A stretch of 64,000 nt of DNA from Bemisia tabaci (taxonomy: Eukaryota; Arthropoda; Insecta; Hemiptera; Aleyrodidae). A model generated the notes under the pieces. That model was given only the letters and a program-made list of their open reading frames with translations, did not search any database and was not told the DNA's origin. Position numbers and translations under genes: made by a program. The stretch lies in the NCBI RefSeq assembly GCF_918797505.1, contig NC_092801.1, forward strand, positions 39,486,517 through 39,550,516, in the 5' to 3' direction. Below, piece after piece: positions 21,131 to 31,885 of this stretch (positions within the stretch are counted from its first letter, which is position 1; the number at the start of each line of letters is the position of its first letter).

Positions 21131-21220
21131 GGCGCTTTAATGTCATACTCAATGAGAACAATTTTTTCTTTTTTTTTATTCATTTATTTGCGCGAGAAAC
21201 AAGTTTGGACAAAATACGCT

Positions 21221-21552
21221 TGTTTGATGAGATTACCTTTCTCCCGATCACTTGTTATCAGATTTTAGGCGATAGCTATTTCGATGTTACGTACACATCA
21301 TCATCAGGCCACTTGGATTTGGTAAACACTAAAAGTCACATTGTATATTATTAAGATTTACTAAAATTTACTAAAATTTACTAAAGCTAATTGTGTTTTT
21401 AATAAATTTTAGTAAATTGTAATAATATACAATGTGACTTTTAGTGTTTATCAAATTCAAGTGGCCTGATGATGATGTGTACGTAACATCGAAATAGCTA
21501 TCGCCTAAAATCTGATAAGAAGTGATCGGGAGAAAGGTAATATCATCAAACA
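21221..21552. mobile_element. 332-bp palindrome with hammerhead-like motifs
   Basis: TGTTTGATGAGATTACCTTT at the left is mirrored by AAAGGTAATATCATCAAACA at the right. The arms are nearly perfect over about 140 bp, with a loop of ACTAAAATTT repeats near 21360-21410. Each arm has GGCCTGATGATGATGTGTAC followed by ATCGAAATAGC, on opposite strands. Confidence 0.8.
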
Positions 21553-21559
21553 AAATGCA

Positions 21560-21815
21560 GCCCGATAAAAAGAAGTTCAACTTTAAAATACACTTATACT
21601 TAAATATACATGTAAATATCTTTTCAAGCTTAATTTAACTATGCAATTTAACTTAACTATAGAATATAAAAATTTTAATCTTAATTTTAGTATGTACACG
21701 TTTATTCTTAATTAAAAGAGAACAAATTTTCCAAGCTTCAACATCTCTTGGTTCAAAACTCCGGACTTGTCCAAAATTTATGGCATATCATGAGAAATAT
21801 ATTTTTAGTTGCACT
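21560..21815. other. AT-rich unassigned sequence
   Basis: No gene or named repeat. Confidence 0.35.
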
Positions 21816-22046
21816 TGGATCAAGGTAAACAGAAAGGAACCAAGCCACATTCGCTCTTGCCGAATTTAACTAAGCAATTTAATTTTTTACATGAAAACGG
21901 CTGTGCGGATTTTCTTTGCAAATTTAAGTAAATTTTCTGCCTAGTGCGAAGAAAATTCCTTAAAATTTTCAACGGAATCCTAAGGAATTGCCCAGTTAAA
22001 TTTTGCAATAGATGATGTGGCTTGGTTCCTTTTTGCTAAACGTGGC
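21816..22046. mobile_element. GGACC hairpin MITE, complete but diverged
   Basis: AAACAGAAAGGAACCAAGCC at the left, GATGTGGCTTGGTTCC…GCTAAACGTGG at the right. It lies directly against the start of hAT-1 copy 5. Confidence 0.72.
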
Positions 22047-22052
22047 ACACTT

Positions 22053-22660
22053 CAGGGCCAAATTATTTAGGGGATGGCCGCATGGGCCGCGGCCCATCTC
22101 GGCAAATTTAGGGGGCGGCAAATGTTGTTTTTTTTTTTCAAATGTAGGTATGAAGAAAAAATCTGATTCAGAAAAAAAAATTACAAACGAGAAAAGGCGA
22201 AAAAATCTCTCATTTCCTGAGACTTACAGTATAGTGATTTCTAATTTGTTCCTCTTTCGATGATACAAGAGACAGCGCCTTGCATTAGTCTAGTTGAGAG
22301 AGAAACCAAACGAGCAATTTGTCCTGGAGCGGCGCAGCGCATAAAGCAATGATGAGAAGGACTTGAGATGACAAGGAGAAGCCCTCGGCACGGCGGTTAG
22401 CATGAAAACACGTATTAGCGCCTACAAGACTGCATGAATACTCCCTGCATTACGTCAAACACAGTGCGGCCGGCAGCGGTCGACGCGAAACGCATAGCGC
22501 CTACAAGACTGCATGAATACTTCACGCATTGCGTCAAACACAATGCGTTCAGCAGCGCGCGCGGTCGGCGTGACACGCACAGCACCTGCAAGACTGTAGG
22601 AATACTTCACGCATTGCGCAAAAACACAGTTCGGTCAGCGCAGTGCGGCGGAATTTAAAA
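22053..22660 (+). mobile_element. hAT-1 copy 5, 3'-truncated
   Basis: Starts CAGGGCCAAATTATTTAGG, a mutated terminus, and carries three GCGCCTACAA subrepeats (about 22410-22640). Similarity ends after GCGGAATTTAAAA. Confidence 0.8.
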
Positions 22661-23635
22661 GGCGTTCTCCCTCATGGTGGGACCTAGACCTGGGACCATG
22701 TATTTATAACTTTCACCGTCTCCTGTAATCTGAACTCTGTTTGTAATGCACGCACTTTAAAGATGCCTTTGTGAATACTTCAAAGGATATAAAATCCTCA
22801 ATACAACTATGAAAAAAATAACACTCTGTGTTATAATTGAAGTGTAGAATTTAATTTGATGCTCTACGTAAAACAGCCCACTTGTTTCAGCCGTTAGGTT
22901 ACTTGTTAACCTTCCCTTTCATAAGTAATAATTTTAATGAGAGATCGAAGCGGGCCTATGATTCTACGGACAACAAATTAATACGCCCGACGTGCCAACA
23001 ATGTTTAAAGCCCTTCTTGATCAGTCGTGTTAACTAATAAATAAACAAAAGGTTAGGGAACGGATGGAAGGGGGGACCTCCTGGACGTGCGGGGTCAACT
23101 ATTCGACTCCCCGAAATTCCCGAGTCAGATCAAGGCGCTAAATTAGGCGGCAAATTAAGTATAAGCACACCGTGAGACGAGTAATTTATAAGTCAAACTG
23201 TGCAACTTATATTGGCGGGCTGTAAAAAGGACCTTCTATGCTATTTTAGCTGAGGAAGAAAGGATCAATGGCTTCTAGGCTGCAGTATTTAATCTCTTTT
23301 CTCGATAATCCTCTATTCAACGGAACAATGGTATTTTAATTTTGCTGACACCGTCACAGTTTAGACAAGAATGTCTGTGCCAAAAAGAAGAGATATCCAT
23401 CATCAGCAAAGTAAAAATAAATGATCGAAGGTCTTGATTCTATCATTTTTAATTTATGCCCGACGAAGTTTTTCTTTTCTTTTACCCATTAAGTAAAATC
23501 TGCTCTCTTTTTAAATATCGTCGCTACCTTTTCTCTTGTGGCTTACTTAATTAAAAGGGAATAAATATTCGCGAACAATAAATAGCTTCCCCTCCCTCCT
23601 GAATCAACTCTCGCTGAACCTTGTCGTCGTGTTTT
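22661..23635. other. unassigned sequence
   Basis: A block around 23390-23600 (ATCCATCATC…AAGTAAAAATAAATGATCGA…TTTAATTTATGCCCG) has a diverged direct repeat at 23990-24190. No coding region recognised. Confidence 0.4.
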
Positions 23636-23889
23636 CTGCCGTTCTAAGGAAAAACGCCGTATGAGTCTTCAGATGTTGCCATATTTACTTCGATAAAAAG
23701 TAATTTTACCCGAATAATTGTAAATCTTTTTTGTCAAATTTTTCAGACAATTTTGTTCGCCATTTAATCTAAAATTTTTGACAATTCCAAGGGAAAATAT
23801 CCTTAGATTTCCTCAAAAATTCATGTTTAATCCGGTGAAATTTGGCAACTCTCGGATGCTCATACGGCGTTTCTCCCTTAGCACGGCAG
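23636..23889. mobile_element. CCGTATG hairpin MITE
   Basis: Left TGCCGTTCTAAGGAAAAACG…CCGTATGAG, right GCTCATACGGCGTTTCTCCC…GCACGGCA, with inverted TTTTTGTC/GACAAT-type arms. Confidence 0.82.
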
Positions 23890-24752
23890 CACTGTTTTAG
23901 TGACGAAAAATAAAAATAAAAGACGATGAAGAAAAACAATAAAAATATGCTGGAACTTAGAAGGGGGCTTCAACTGCTGCAAAAAATCAGATACATCCAT
24001 CACCGGCAAAATAAGACGATCGGAAGTCTTGATGCCATCATTTTAATTTATGCTCGCCTACAAGTTGTCTTCTCTCTTTGAGAGCGACGTAGTAAGTACA
24101 ATTTCCACTCTTTTTAAACACCGCCGCTACTTTTATTCTCGGGGTTTGCTTAATTAAAAGGAGTAAATATTCACGAACAATAAATACCCCCCCCCCTCCC
24201 CCTCCCTAAGCAGTTTCGCTGAACCTCGTCTCGGTGTACTGTTCGGTGAGGAAAAATAACAATAATAAAAAAAAACAATGAAGAAGAAAAAGAAAAGTAT
24301 GGAGGCTTCAAATGTTCATTTAACTCGAAAGGAGATCGCAGATTATCGGAAATATCGCACACAAGACACAGTAACACTTGTCAAAATGCTAATTCTTCTC
24401 ATCCCGTCCTTTCGGTCGTCTAACACACGGGTCGTTTTCTCTCTCTCTCGCTATCCCTCCCCCTTTCCCTTCCCGTCTTTCATCTCCGTCCCTCTCCCTC
24501 CCCCCTCTATTTTTTTTTAAATTACCATTTTAGTTTGTGGCCTTAACGTCCGGTAATTAATGGTACCCGCAAATTGCGAAGTAATTTCCTCTCCTTGCAG
24601 CTCTCGTATGAACAAAAAAATAAAATAAAAATTAAAGGAACGGGACGCTCGCATAACAATTGTACAGAGCAGCGGCATAAAATAAATACAGTAAAGAAAA
24701 ATAAGAAGAAGAAGAACCTAGCAAATACAAAATAGCGAGGAACACCCGCACG
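23890..24752. other. unassigned sequence with simple-sequence patches
   Basis: 24185-24210 is C-rich, and 24430-24520 is CT-rich with short T-runs. It includes the second copy of the 23.4-kb direct repeat. No conserved protein. Confidence 0.4.
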
Positions 24753-24915
24753 ATACGTGCTAAGGAAGAACGTATTATATACTTTCAGACGTTGCCAAAT
24801 TCCCTTTGGCGAAACTCAAATTTTGTAGGAACATTGTTAAAATACTCCTTCCAATTTTTCAGAGAATTTTATTCGCTGATAGATCCAAAGTATCTAAAAA
24901 TATCGCGGACACTTT

Positions 24916-25191
24916 GGACCGCGTTTGGCAGAAAGGAACCAAGCCACATTAGCTTTAATCAAATTTAACTAGGCAATTCAATTTTTCACGACAAAATGTT
25001 TCTGCGGAGTCCTTTGAAAATTTTAAGGAATTCGCTTTGAACTATGTAGAAAATTCACTGAAATTTGGAAAAAAAAATTCGCACGCCATTCAAATTCAAA
25101 TTCATGTATAAAATTAAAATTTAAAAAAAAAAATTGCCCGATTAAATTTTCAATAGCTGATGTGGCTTGGTTCCTTTCTGCTAACGTGGTT
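24916..25191. mobile_element. GGACC hairpin MITE nested in a CCGTATG MITE
   Basis: GGACCGCGTTTGGCAGAAAG…CCAAGCCACATTAGC at the left and GCTGATGTGGCTTGGTTCC…TAACGTGGT at the right. Confidence 0.78.
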
Positions 25192-25267
25192 TATATATCT
25201 CTGATTAAACCACACTTTTAATAAGCATTTTCTGTCCATCCCTGAGAAATTAAACTTAATATTGATT

Positions 25268-25428
25268 TCTTACACGCGATCACAGTTTCCGCGGAGTCTT
25301 TTGAAAATTTCAAGGAATATATTTGCAAACAAAAATTCTTACGCCCGTTTTTCATGTAAAAAATTAAATCGCTCGATTAAATTTTCAATAGCTGGTGTGG
25401 CTTGGTTCCTTTCCGCTTAACGCGGTCC
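25268..25428 (+). mobile_element. GGACC MITE, right half
   Basis: CGCGGAGTCTTTTGAAAATT…CAATAGCTGGTGTGGCTTGG…AACGCGGTCC. It follows the complete copy and also lies inside the split CCGTATG MITE. Confidence 0.7.
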
Positions 25429-25523
25429 TATTTCCCATAGCTCTCTGCTGAGATTAATCTATTAGCATGTGAAATTTGACAACGTTCAGATGACCATAAG
25501 GCGTTCTTCCCTCGGCACAGCAG

Positions 25524-25998
25524 AGCGGGTGTTCGCGTTATTTATGTCGTCCAGAAACTTTTTGTCGGTTTTACTCATCGCCGCCGTAAAGCACCGACCG
25601 CAGCCACTAGAGGAACCATCTTCTCCGGTCCAACTGCAAAAACCCCTATCTCCTTAAAAAGAATCAAAGCACGTATGCTGTTTCCGTAATAAGTGAAACG
25701 AGTTACTCCGTTTTGGCGTAATCCCGCCCAGGAGAGCATCAAAGGACCAATTCATTCCGCGAGATGCGCTTCCATCATTTTAAATTATGCAAATTTGTAT
25801 TTCTGTTCTGCCGACTCTTTGACCGCACTCTTGTTATACCTTCTTCTGCCGGCGCAAAGCGCACTTTGACGGCACCTACTTAATTCCTAATCGGCACCGA
25901 TCTAGGCTCTCGCTGCGATACATCGCTTTTCTTTGGATCGAATTCGATATCTTATACGTATTGTGTCTCCAGCTCCTCACATGCGGAGATTCACATTC
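25524..25998. other. unassigned sequence
   Basis: No gene or named repeat recognised. Confidence 0.35.
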
Positions 25999-26126
25999 AT
26001 TGGACGTATTTCTATCAAACGAAACTATATGCATTATGAGATGAGCCATATTATGCACGTATTCTTATGGGTCTCAGGGCTTATGTCCTAATGCACATAG
26101 TTCCGTTTGGTAGAAATGTGTCCAAT
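25999..26126. mobile_element. TGGACGTATTT hairpin MITE, copy 1
   Basis: ATTGGACGTATTTCTATCAA is mirrored by TTTGGTAGAAATGTGTCCAAT; internal ATGAGCC…GGGCTTATGTCC. About 128 bp. Confidence 0.72.
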
Positions 26127-26168
26127 TAGCTTCGAGGGATCTATTTTTGCTTGCAATACATCTGCATA

Positions 26169-26176
26169 CACTTGGG

Positions 26177-26211
<35 letters not shown>

Positions 26212-26440
26212 ACACACACACATTGAATTTTGAGTCCAGACTCTTGAAAACATCGACAAGAAAAAGTAACTCTTGATTCAATCAGAATCTAGCTTAAATC
26301 AAGAACCAAGCCTCTTAATCTATGCGGATTTCGTTTTGATTCAAGCAGAAATCCAATTGAATCAAGAGTATTTTTTCTTGTCAATGTTTTCAAGAGTCTG
26401 GACTCTTGATCCAATGTATTTTTTTTTTTTTTTTCCAGTG
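26169..26440. mobile_element. CACTG-1 foldback element with expanded A and T runs
   Basis: Starts CACTTGGG followed by about 35 A and a short CA repeat, and ends with T-runs and CCAGTG. Flanked by TA on both sides. The terminal A/T tracts are much longer than in other copies, suggesting microsatellite growth inside the terminal repeat. Confidence 0.8.
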
Positions 26441-26626
26441 TAGCAAACAGATGCGATGAGTATGATTTGTGGATATGCAGTTTGAATTTTAATCGACATC
26501 GACTAATAGATCGATGGCCATGGAGTCCAGCGTGCAGAATCATCAAAAATTAATACTTTGTCTGCATGATTAAGCACTTTTAACTTTTTTACAAGGCAAG
26601 CTCTACAAGACTATTGTAAATGTGAC

Positions 26627-27180
26627 AATGAACCACTAGACAAGGTACAAATTTTAAGCATTCTGATACACGTTTTCTTCACCAAAATTTCACGTGAAAC
26701 TCGATTCTTGCATTAAAGATTACTGAATTCAACTCCTAATTAAGATATTAACGTTTTAATTTTACATTGGTTACGGGAATTTTGAGTTGCCTGATTACAA
26801 GAAATGCAATTCTCTATGCGAGTCAAATCTTGCACTGCAACGGTTTTGGCAGGCTTCTCAATAAAACATTTTTCATTTCCCACCCTTTATTGTTCAAAGT
26901 GTAAACAATTTACTACAGCTGAGCCAAAGCGTCAAGATTGAGATCGGTATATTCTCGTATTGCAGAGACTGCCACGGTAACGTTTAGTATGCGATCTGAC
27001 GTTCGTAGACCATTAGGGCTCTCATGAGCCGGAGGTTTGGAATTCACGCGTCAAGAAACACTAAATATCTTGGTAAGGAGTTAATAGTAATTTTCATGGC
27101 GCAAATCGCATTTCACGTGAAATTTTGGTCAGGTAACATGTTTCAGAATGCTTAACTTCGTACCTTGTCTGGTGGTCCAT
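26627..27180. mobile_element. long hairpin MITE (GGACCACTAGACAAGG family), copy 1
   Basis: AATGAACCACTAGACAAGGT at the left is mirrored by ACCTTGTCTGGTGGTCCAT at the right, and the arms are complementary for about 250 bp each. Other copies are at 53013, 55525 and 56130 (half). Non-coding. Confidence 0.8.
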
Positions 27181-27264
27181 AACTCGTATTTGTTTTTGGT
27201 TTCCTCCCTGTAACCTCCAATGCTCATCATGGAGTCCCTTCAGTCAAACACCGTTAATATGCCT

Positions 27265-27655
27265 CCAGCTTCCTGATTATTGAGATTGATAGACAAATAG
27301 GTAGATAAAGAAGACCAAAGGAAAATGGAGCAATTCTACTCGTGATGGGAAAGCACAAGCTATCCTCAAATTATCGTTGGATCGCTAATGCGCTTGGAGA
27401 CTTTAACGCCAATTTAGAAAAGTAGAGAGTCGATTTGCAAGTTACACGGTGAGTTAGGTACGGCGAGCTATCGGAGTCGAGTCGGTTGAGTAACTTATAA
27501 GTCATTTCTCTTGATTTAATGGACTGATCTATCTAATTCAAATCTTGGACAAAACTACTTGTCCTTTCTGCGGGCATGACTTTATGGCTTCCGAGCTTTG
27601 AGATGGATTACTGTTTGCAGTTCAGAACTACTATTTTTGGCTCAGCAGTGAAAGC
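27265..27655 (-). mobile_element. GATAGACAAAGC family element, flank of the GA tract
   Basis: GATTGATAGACAAATAGGTA near the start, CTTGGAGACTTTAACGCC at about 27399, and ATGGATTACTGTTTGCAGTT…TTTTGGCTCAGCAG just before the purine tract. The same blocks occur in inverse order at 40405-40735 beside a CT tract. Confidence 0.65.
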
Positions 27656-28205
27656 ACCAATCTCCACACGGGAAACAAAAGCGGAAGAGGAAGAGGAAGC
27701 AGAACAGGAGAAGAAGACGGGAAGAGGAAGGAAAGAATAACGGGACAGGGGAAACAAGAAAAAAAGGAAAAAAGAATACGAAGAAAAAGAGAAGGAAGAG
27801 GAAAACAAAAAGGGAAATGGAGAAGGAAATAAAAAAGAGGAAAAAGAAGAGGAGGAGTAAGAAGAAGAAGAGAGAGAAAAGAAGAAGAGGATCTAGAAGA
27901 AGATGAAGAAGAAGAAGAAGAGAGAGAAGAAGAAGAAGAGAGAAGAAGAAGAAGAGAGAGAAGAAGAAGAAGAGAGAGAAGAAGAAGAAACAGAGAAAGA
28001 AGAAAAATAAGAAAAAGAAAAAGAAGAAAAGAAGAAGAAAAAGAAGAAAAAGAAGAAAAGAAGAAAAAAGAAGAAGAAAAGGAAGAAGAGGAGGAAGAGG
28101 AAGAGTACGAAGAAGCAGAGGAAGAAAAATAAGTAGAAGAAGAAGAAGAAGCAAACGAAGAAATAGAAGAAGAAAAAGAAAAAGAAAGAAAAGGATAGGA
28201 AGAAT
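27656..28205 (+). repeat. polypurine (GA/GAA/GGA) tract, about 0.55 kb
   Basis: Almost pure purine on the + strand, built of GAAGAAGAA, GAGAGA and GGAAGAGG variants. The complementary strand reads as a 249-codon Leu/Phe-rich frame, which is an artefact. Long uninterrupted homopurine can form triplex DNA (general knowledge). Confidence 0.9.
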
Positions 28206-28735
28206 ACTTTTAATCGGCTGGGGGCTGATTCTTGAAAGTGATAGACAAAGCGTTGGACAAGGAAGACAAAGAGAAAATGGATCGATAAATCGAGAATCGA
28301 TGTTGGGAATGTGGACGCGGCGAAGAGATTCCACGTACATGGAGAAGGGCACCCGCCTACAGCCCCGCGACACGTAGTCGCGGGCTGTCAATTGCGGCGC
28401 GCGGCCGAGGCGGGAGTCCGGCTAAGAGAGCGATAAATAAGAGGAAAAAGTCATAATGCGCGGATAATTATTTCAGCGACGCCGTGAGACCCGGTAATCC
28501 GATAGCCGCGCCTTTCCGCGGGCCTCCGCGAGTCCGCGACGCGACGACGCACGGTGGATCCAGCCAATCAGAGGAGTCGGACAAAATGTGGAAACTTTAA
28601 AAGCTCATGACATCGTTTACACATAACGTCGAGGTTTTGAAAGTGGTTCAACTGGTCCTCTCGTAGAATTTTCTTCTAGAGTCACCTCCATATTAATTTA
28701 AACTTTGACGAAATTCACAAACAGTTCCCCGTAAC
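28206..28735. other. GATAGACAAAGC fragment followed by a GC-rich stretch
   Basis: 28221-28285 has GGGCTGATTCTTGAAAGTGA and GATAGACAAAGCG. 28370-28560 is GC-rich with GCGCGG and CGCGACGCGACG. No conserved gene. Confidence 0.45.
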
Positions 28736-28739
28736 TAGT

Positions 28740-29060
28740 ACCGAATTCCGGAACTTCTGAGGTTTTCCTGAATTTTACCCGGAACTTTTGAAATTTCCGA
28801 GGCGTTCCGGATCTTCTGCGTTTTCCGGAACTTTTGAAAAATCGGGGGGAAATTCTGGAAATTTTGAAAAAATCCAAAAAGAATCCCGAAAATTTTGAAA
28901 AAATCCGAAAATAATACTGGAGCTTTCGAAAAAATCTAAAAATAATCCTGGAACTTTTGAAAACATCCAAAAATAATCCTGCAGCTTTCGAAAGAATCCA
29001 AAAATGATCCTGGAACTTTTGAAAAAATCTAGAAAGGCTCTAGGAGCTTTTGACGGTCGG
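28740..29060 (+). repeat. tandem repeat, 31-bp unit, about nine copies
   Basis: Units of the type CCTGGAACTTTTGAAAAAAT followed by CCAAAAATAAT occur exactly 31 bp apart (28947, 28978, 29009). Flanking units are diverged. Reverse-strand frames rich in Phe/Lys/Ser are by-products of the repeat. Confidence 0.85.
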
Positions 29061-29129
29061 ATGGAGTGGGAGAGATTGGGAAGAGGAGTTCCGAATGTTG
29101 GAACTTTGACGGAATTGGAATGAGAGCAC

Positions 29130-29274
29130 AATTGGACTGCATTTTGCAAATTGGAACTATAAATTCTCGCTCTTCTGGGAAAACACTTATGTGCATAGGG
29201 AAAGTAATGGCACATACGTTGTTTTTAAACCAGGCTGGAATCTATAGGTCCAAATTGCAAAATGTAGTCCAATT
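29130..29274. mobile_element. TTGCAAAATG hairpin MITE, copy 3
   Basis: AATTGGACTGCATTTTGCAA mirrored by TTGCAAAATGTAGTCCAATT, the best-preserved member of the family, about 145 bp. Confidence 0.75.
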
Positions 29275-29736
29275 AACAACAAAATTTGCAGTTTTAGTAA
29301 AAAAAATCATGTCTGATCTCTCCCATTGACTCGGTCCACTGTGCGTGGCGTCGGTGAGGGATCCTCTCTTCGGGAACTTGGAAGTTGCCGCCATGCGGTT
29401 CGTCTCCTGGCGATTTGTCATAAAAATGGATTCTTTCTGCTCGACTTGACTCGACCTGCCGGCGCGAGCGGCCGCGGATAAAGAGCCGAGGAGTTAAGGC
29501 GCTCGTTGTGCTTTTACCGCGAGGTATTATGCGCCGCTCGCCCGCCGTTTTTATTTATTTATTTATTTTTTTTTTTATTGTTATCTCCTTCCTCGGTTTT
29601 CTTCAAAGTTACTGTCGGTGTTGCCGCCCCCGAAACTTTCGAAACAGAATTTTAAAAATATCGGTGAGAGAGCGATAATTAAATGATTGCATGCAGATTC
29701 TTGACACACTGAAAACAAAAGTTACGGGCTATATTC
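29275..29736. other. unassigned sequence with a GC-rich part
   Basis: 29340-29550 is GC-rich, followed by TTTATTTATTTATTT. No conserved coding sequence. Confidence 0.35.
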
Positions 29737-29988
29737 TGCCGTGCTAAGGAAGAACGCCGTATGAGCATTCGAGAGTTGCAAAATTTACTTCAATAAAATG
29801 TTCATTTTTGAGGAATATTTCATGAGTATTTTTCGTTTAAATTTTCAGAATCTTTAGGTGAAACTGCGAACAAAATTATCTGAAAAACTGGGAGGAAAAT
29901 ATTCATAAGTTTACCAGAAAATTCGCGTTTTATGAAAGGAAATTTGTCAACGCCTGAAGGTTCATACGGCGTTTTTCCTTAGCACGGC
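29737..29988. mobile_element. CCGTATG hairpin MITE
   Basis: TGCCGTGCTAAGGAAGAACG…CCGTATGAGC and GGTTCATACGGCGTTTTTCC…TAGCACGGC. This is one of the best-preserved copies. Possible TATAT duplication at the edges. Confidence 0.85.
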
Positions 29989-29990
29989 TA

Positions 29991-30121
29991 TATAGACATA
30001 TCGTCCGTTCCGGGCTCAGAGGCCGAAAGTTCCGGGAGCTGGAGACGTAGCTTTGATCGCTCCGGGTGCTACGCCCGGAACTTTCGGCTTCTGAGGCCAG
30101 AACGCGGGCGGTATGTCTATG
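29991..30121. mobile_element. GC-rich hairpin element
   Basis: ATAGACATATCGTCCGTTCC…CCGAAAGTTCCGGG is mirrored by CCCGGAACTTTCGGCTTCTG…CGGGCGGTATGTCTAT. It abuts the CCGTATG MITE. A fragment is at about 38425-38480. Confidence 0.7.
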
Positions 30122-30232
30122 ATTTATTTTACTTTTTAGGAAACTATTTGGTTTTCAAGAATTTTACGACAGAGAAATATTACCTTCCAACTTCACCCGA
30201 ATTTCCTCCCACAATACCATTGCAAATCATGA

Positions 30233-30755
30233 ATTGGACGTATTTCTACCAAACAGACCTATGTGCAGGTGAGAAATATGGGGTGTGCTCGTTAGTTCTC
30301 TGCCATAAAAGTGTATGAGAATATAAAAGCGAAAGTGACGTCAGCGGTAAGGATAGTGCGCACTCGAGCGAGGGGAGATCGTCGTCGGGGCGCTTTAACT
30401 CGTGAGCCCTGTCCCACAACGCTCTCGTGTCATGCCTGCGGCTCATGAATCCCCGCATTCAGATGGCACATAGATTCTGTTCAATAGAATGTAATATCCC
30501 GCTTTTCCAATTCTTCAAAACGGAATCACGCCCACTTTTACATTGTTTCTTATGCAGCTTTCTTAGCACACCCTATATTTTCTCATGCTGCTCATAGTTC
30601 TGTTTGATAGAAATACGGCCAATTGGTCGTATTTCGATCAAAAGGAACTACATTCATTCCGACATGATCCCTGAATCCATAAGAATGCATTCATTATGGC
30701 TCATGTCACCGTGAATATAATAAATTCCTTTTGCTTCAAACGCGTCAAATCGTAT
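30233..30755. mobile_element. TGGACGTATTT MITEs, one with an internal insertion, then a second copy
   Basis: ATTGGACGTATTTCTACCAA at 30232 and GATAGAAATACGGCCAATTG at about 30606 are the two ends of one element, with about 280 bp inserted that has its own ends (GGGGTGTGCTCGTTA versus TTAGCACACCC). A second shorter relative follows (30624-30755). Confidence 0.6.
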
Positions 30756-31885
30756 TGATGATGGGGATATGTACCCTGGTGTGCGTGCCTCTCGAAGTTT
30801 AATTCAATTAATCCACATTTAAATACAAAAATAAAAATAAAAAACTTGCCAGAAAGCTCTGTTTTCTTCGTTATCTAAGATACCAACACAATGAAACACT
30901 ATTTGCCGAAACCATTAAATCCTGTTTTTTCAGAGCACAGTCATCTCAAAAACCGGCAACTCAACGTTGGCTCGAATCTGCCGGAGCATTCATATCGAAA
31001 CGAAACGTATGGTTTACAAATTGAGCGGTAAGCAGGCACCGGGCAATGGGCATCCTGAACCCTGTCATCGAAGGGGGCCCACCGCGATGGGCCCCCGACC
31101 AGTGGGTGGGGGAGGGGGCCGAGCTGAGCGGTGGCCCCAGATTTCGTCGCGGCGACCAGATAACAGACCACCTATCCGCGCTACCCCAGCGCCTTGGGTG
31201 GCGAAGTGGCCCACTAATGCTGTCCGGCGATATATATCCTGTGTTGTGAACATTAAATATACACGCGGGCGCACGGACACAGGCGCAAGCTTACACGTGG
31301 ATTTATATCCGCGCCTGCGCCGCGAATCCGTTCCGAGAATTAAAAACCCGCGGCGAAGCGACAAATTACAGATTGATTTCGAAAACAAGCTCTAATCAGG
31401 ATCAACTGCTTAACAACCCCCTCCCATTTCCTGCGCGCTGCGCGGAGCTTCCCTTTGGAGCACCTTCTTTCCGCTTTCTATGGGAATGGCGCGCTCGTCA
31501 AAAGTCCGAATTATGATGCGATGCTGGCAAATTGAAGAGAAAAACAATGTGAAGTGGGATCGTGGCGGCCACAGAATAAGCCCAACAATGCATCACACTT
31601 TAGGAAGAAAAATGAAAAGTCAAGTGACTGTTTCAAAAGTAGTCTGAGGAGAACGTTTCCGATATATACTCAAACATGAAAAGGCCCAAAAATAATGTGA
31701 CCAGGTAAAAAATCCGTGCACACACTTTTATGAAAAGCTAAACATTTTACGACAATAATTACACAGAAAAACGAAAAAATATCAAACTTTTAGCGCCTGT
31801 ACGAAAATGGTGTCATTGCCCATAAGGCATCGCGCTACATACCATGTATAACATGTTACATCAGAGGTTCCAACGGCTTCAATTC
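30756..31885. other. unassigned sequence with a GC-rich island
   Basis: 31020-31480 is GC-rich (GGGCCCACCGCGATGGGCCC and similar) with overlapping open frames up to 142 codons on both strands. None resembles a known protein. It could be a promoter region or transposon debris. Confidence 0.35.

Larger units (their letters stand above)
24753..25523. mobile_element. CCGTATG MITE split by GGACC MITEs
   Basis: The left half (24753-24910, GTGCTAAGGAAGAACG…GTTGCCAAATTCCC) and right half (25462-25523, TTTGACAACGTTCAGATG…GGCGTTCTTCCC…GGCACAGCA) are the two ends of one element. Between them lie a complete GGACC MITE and a partial second one, giving a clear insertion order. Confidence 0.72.

Noticed and set aside
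27642..28391. 249-codon Leu/Phe-rich frame that looks like a membrane protein
   Set aside because: It is the complement of a polypurine tract; composition alone keeps it open.
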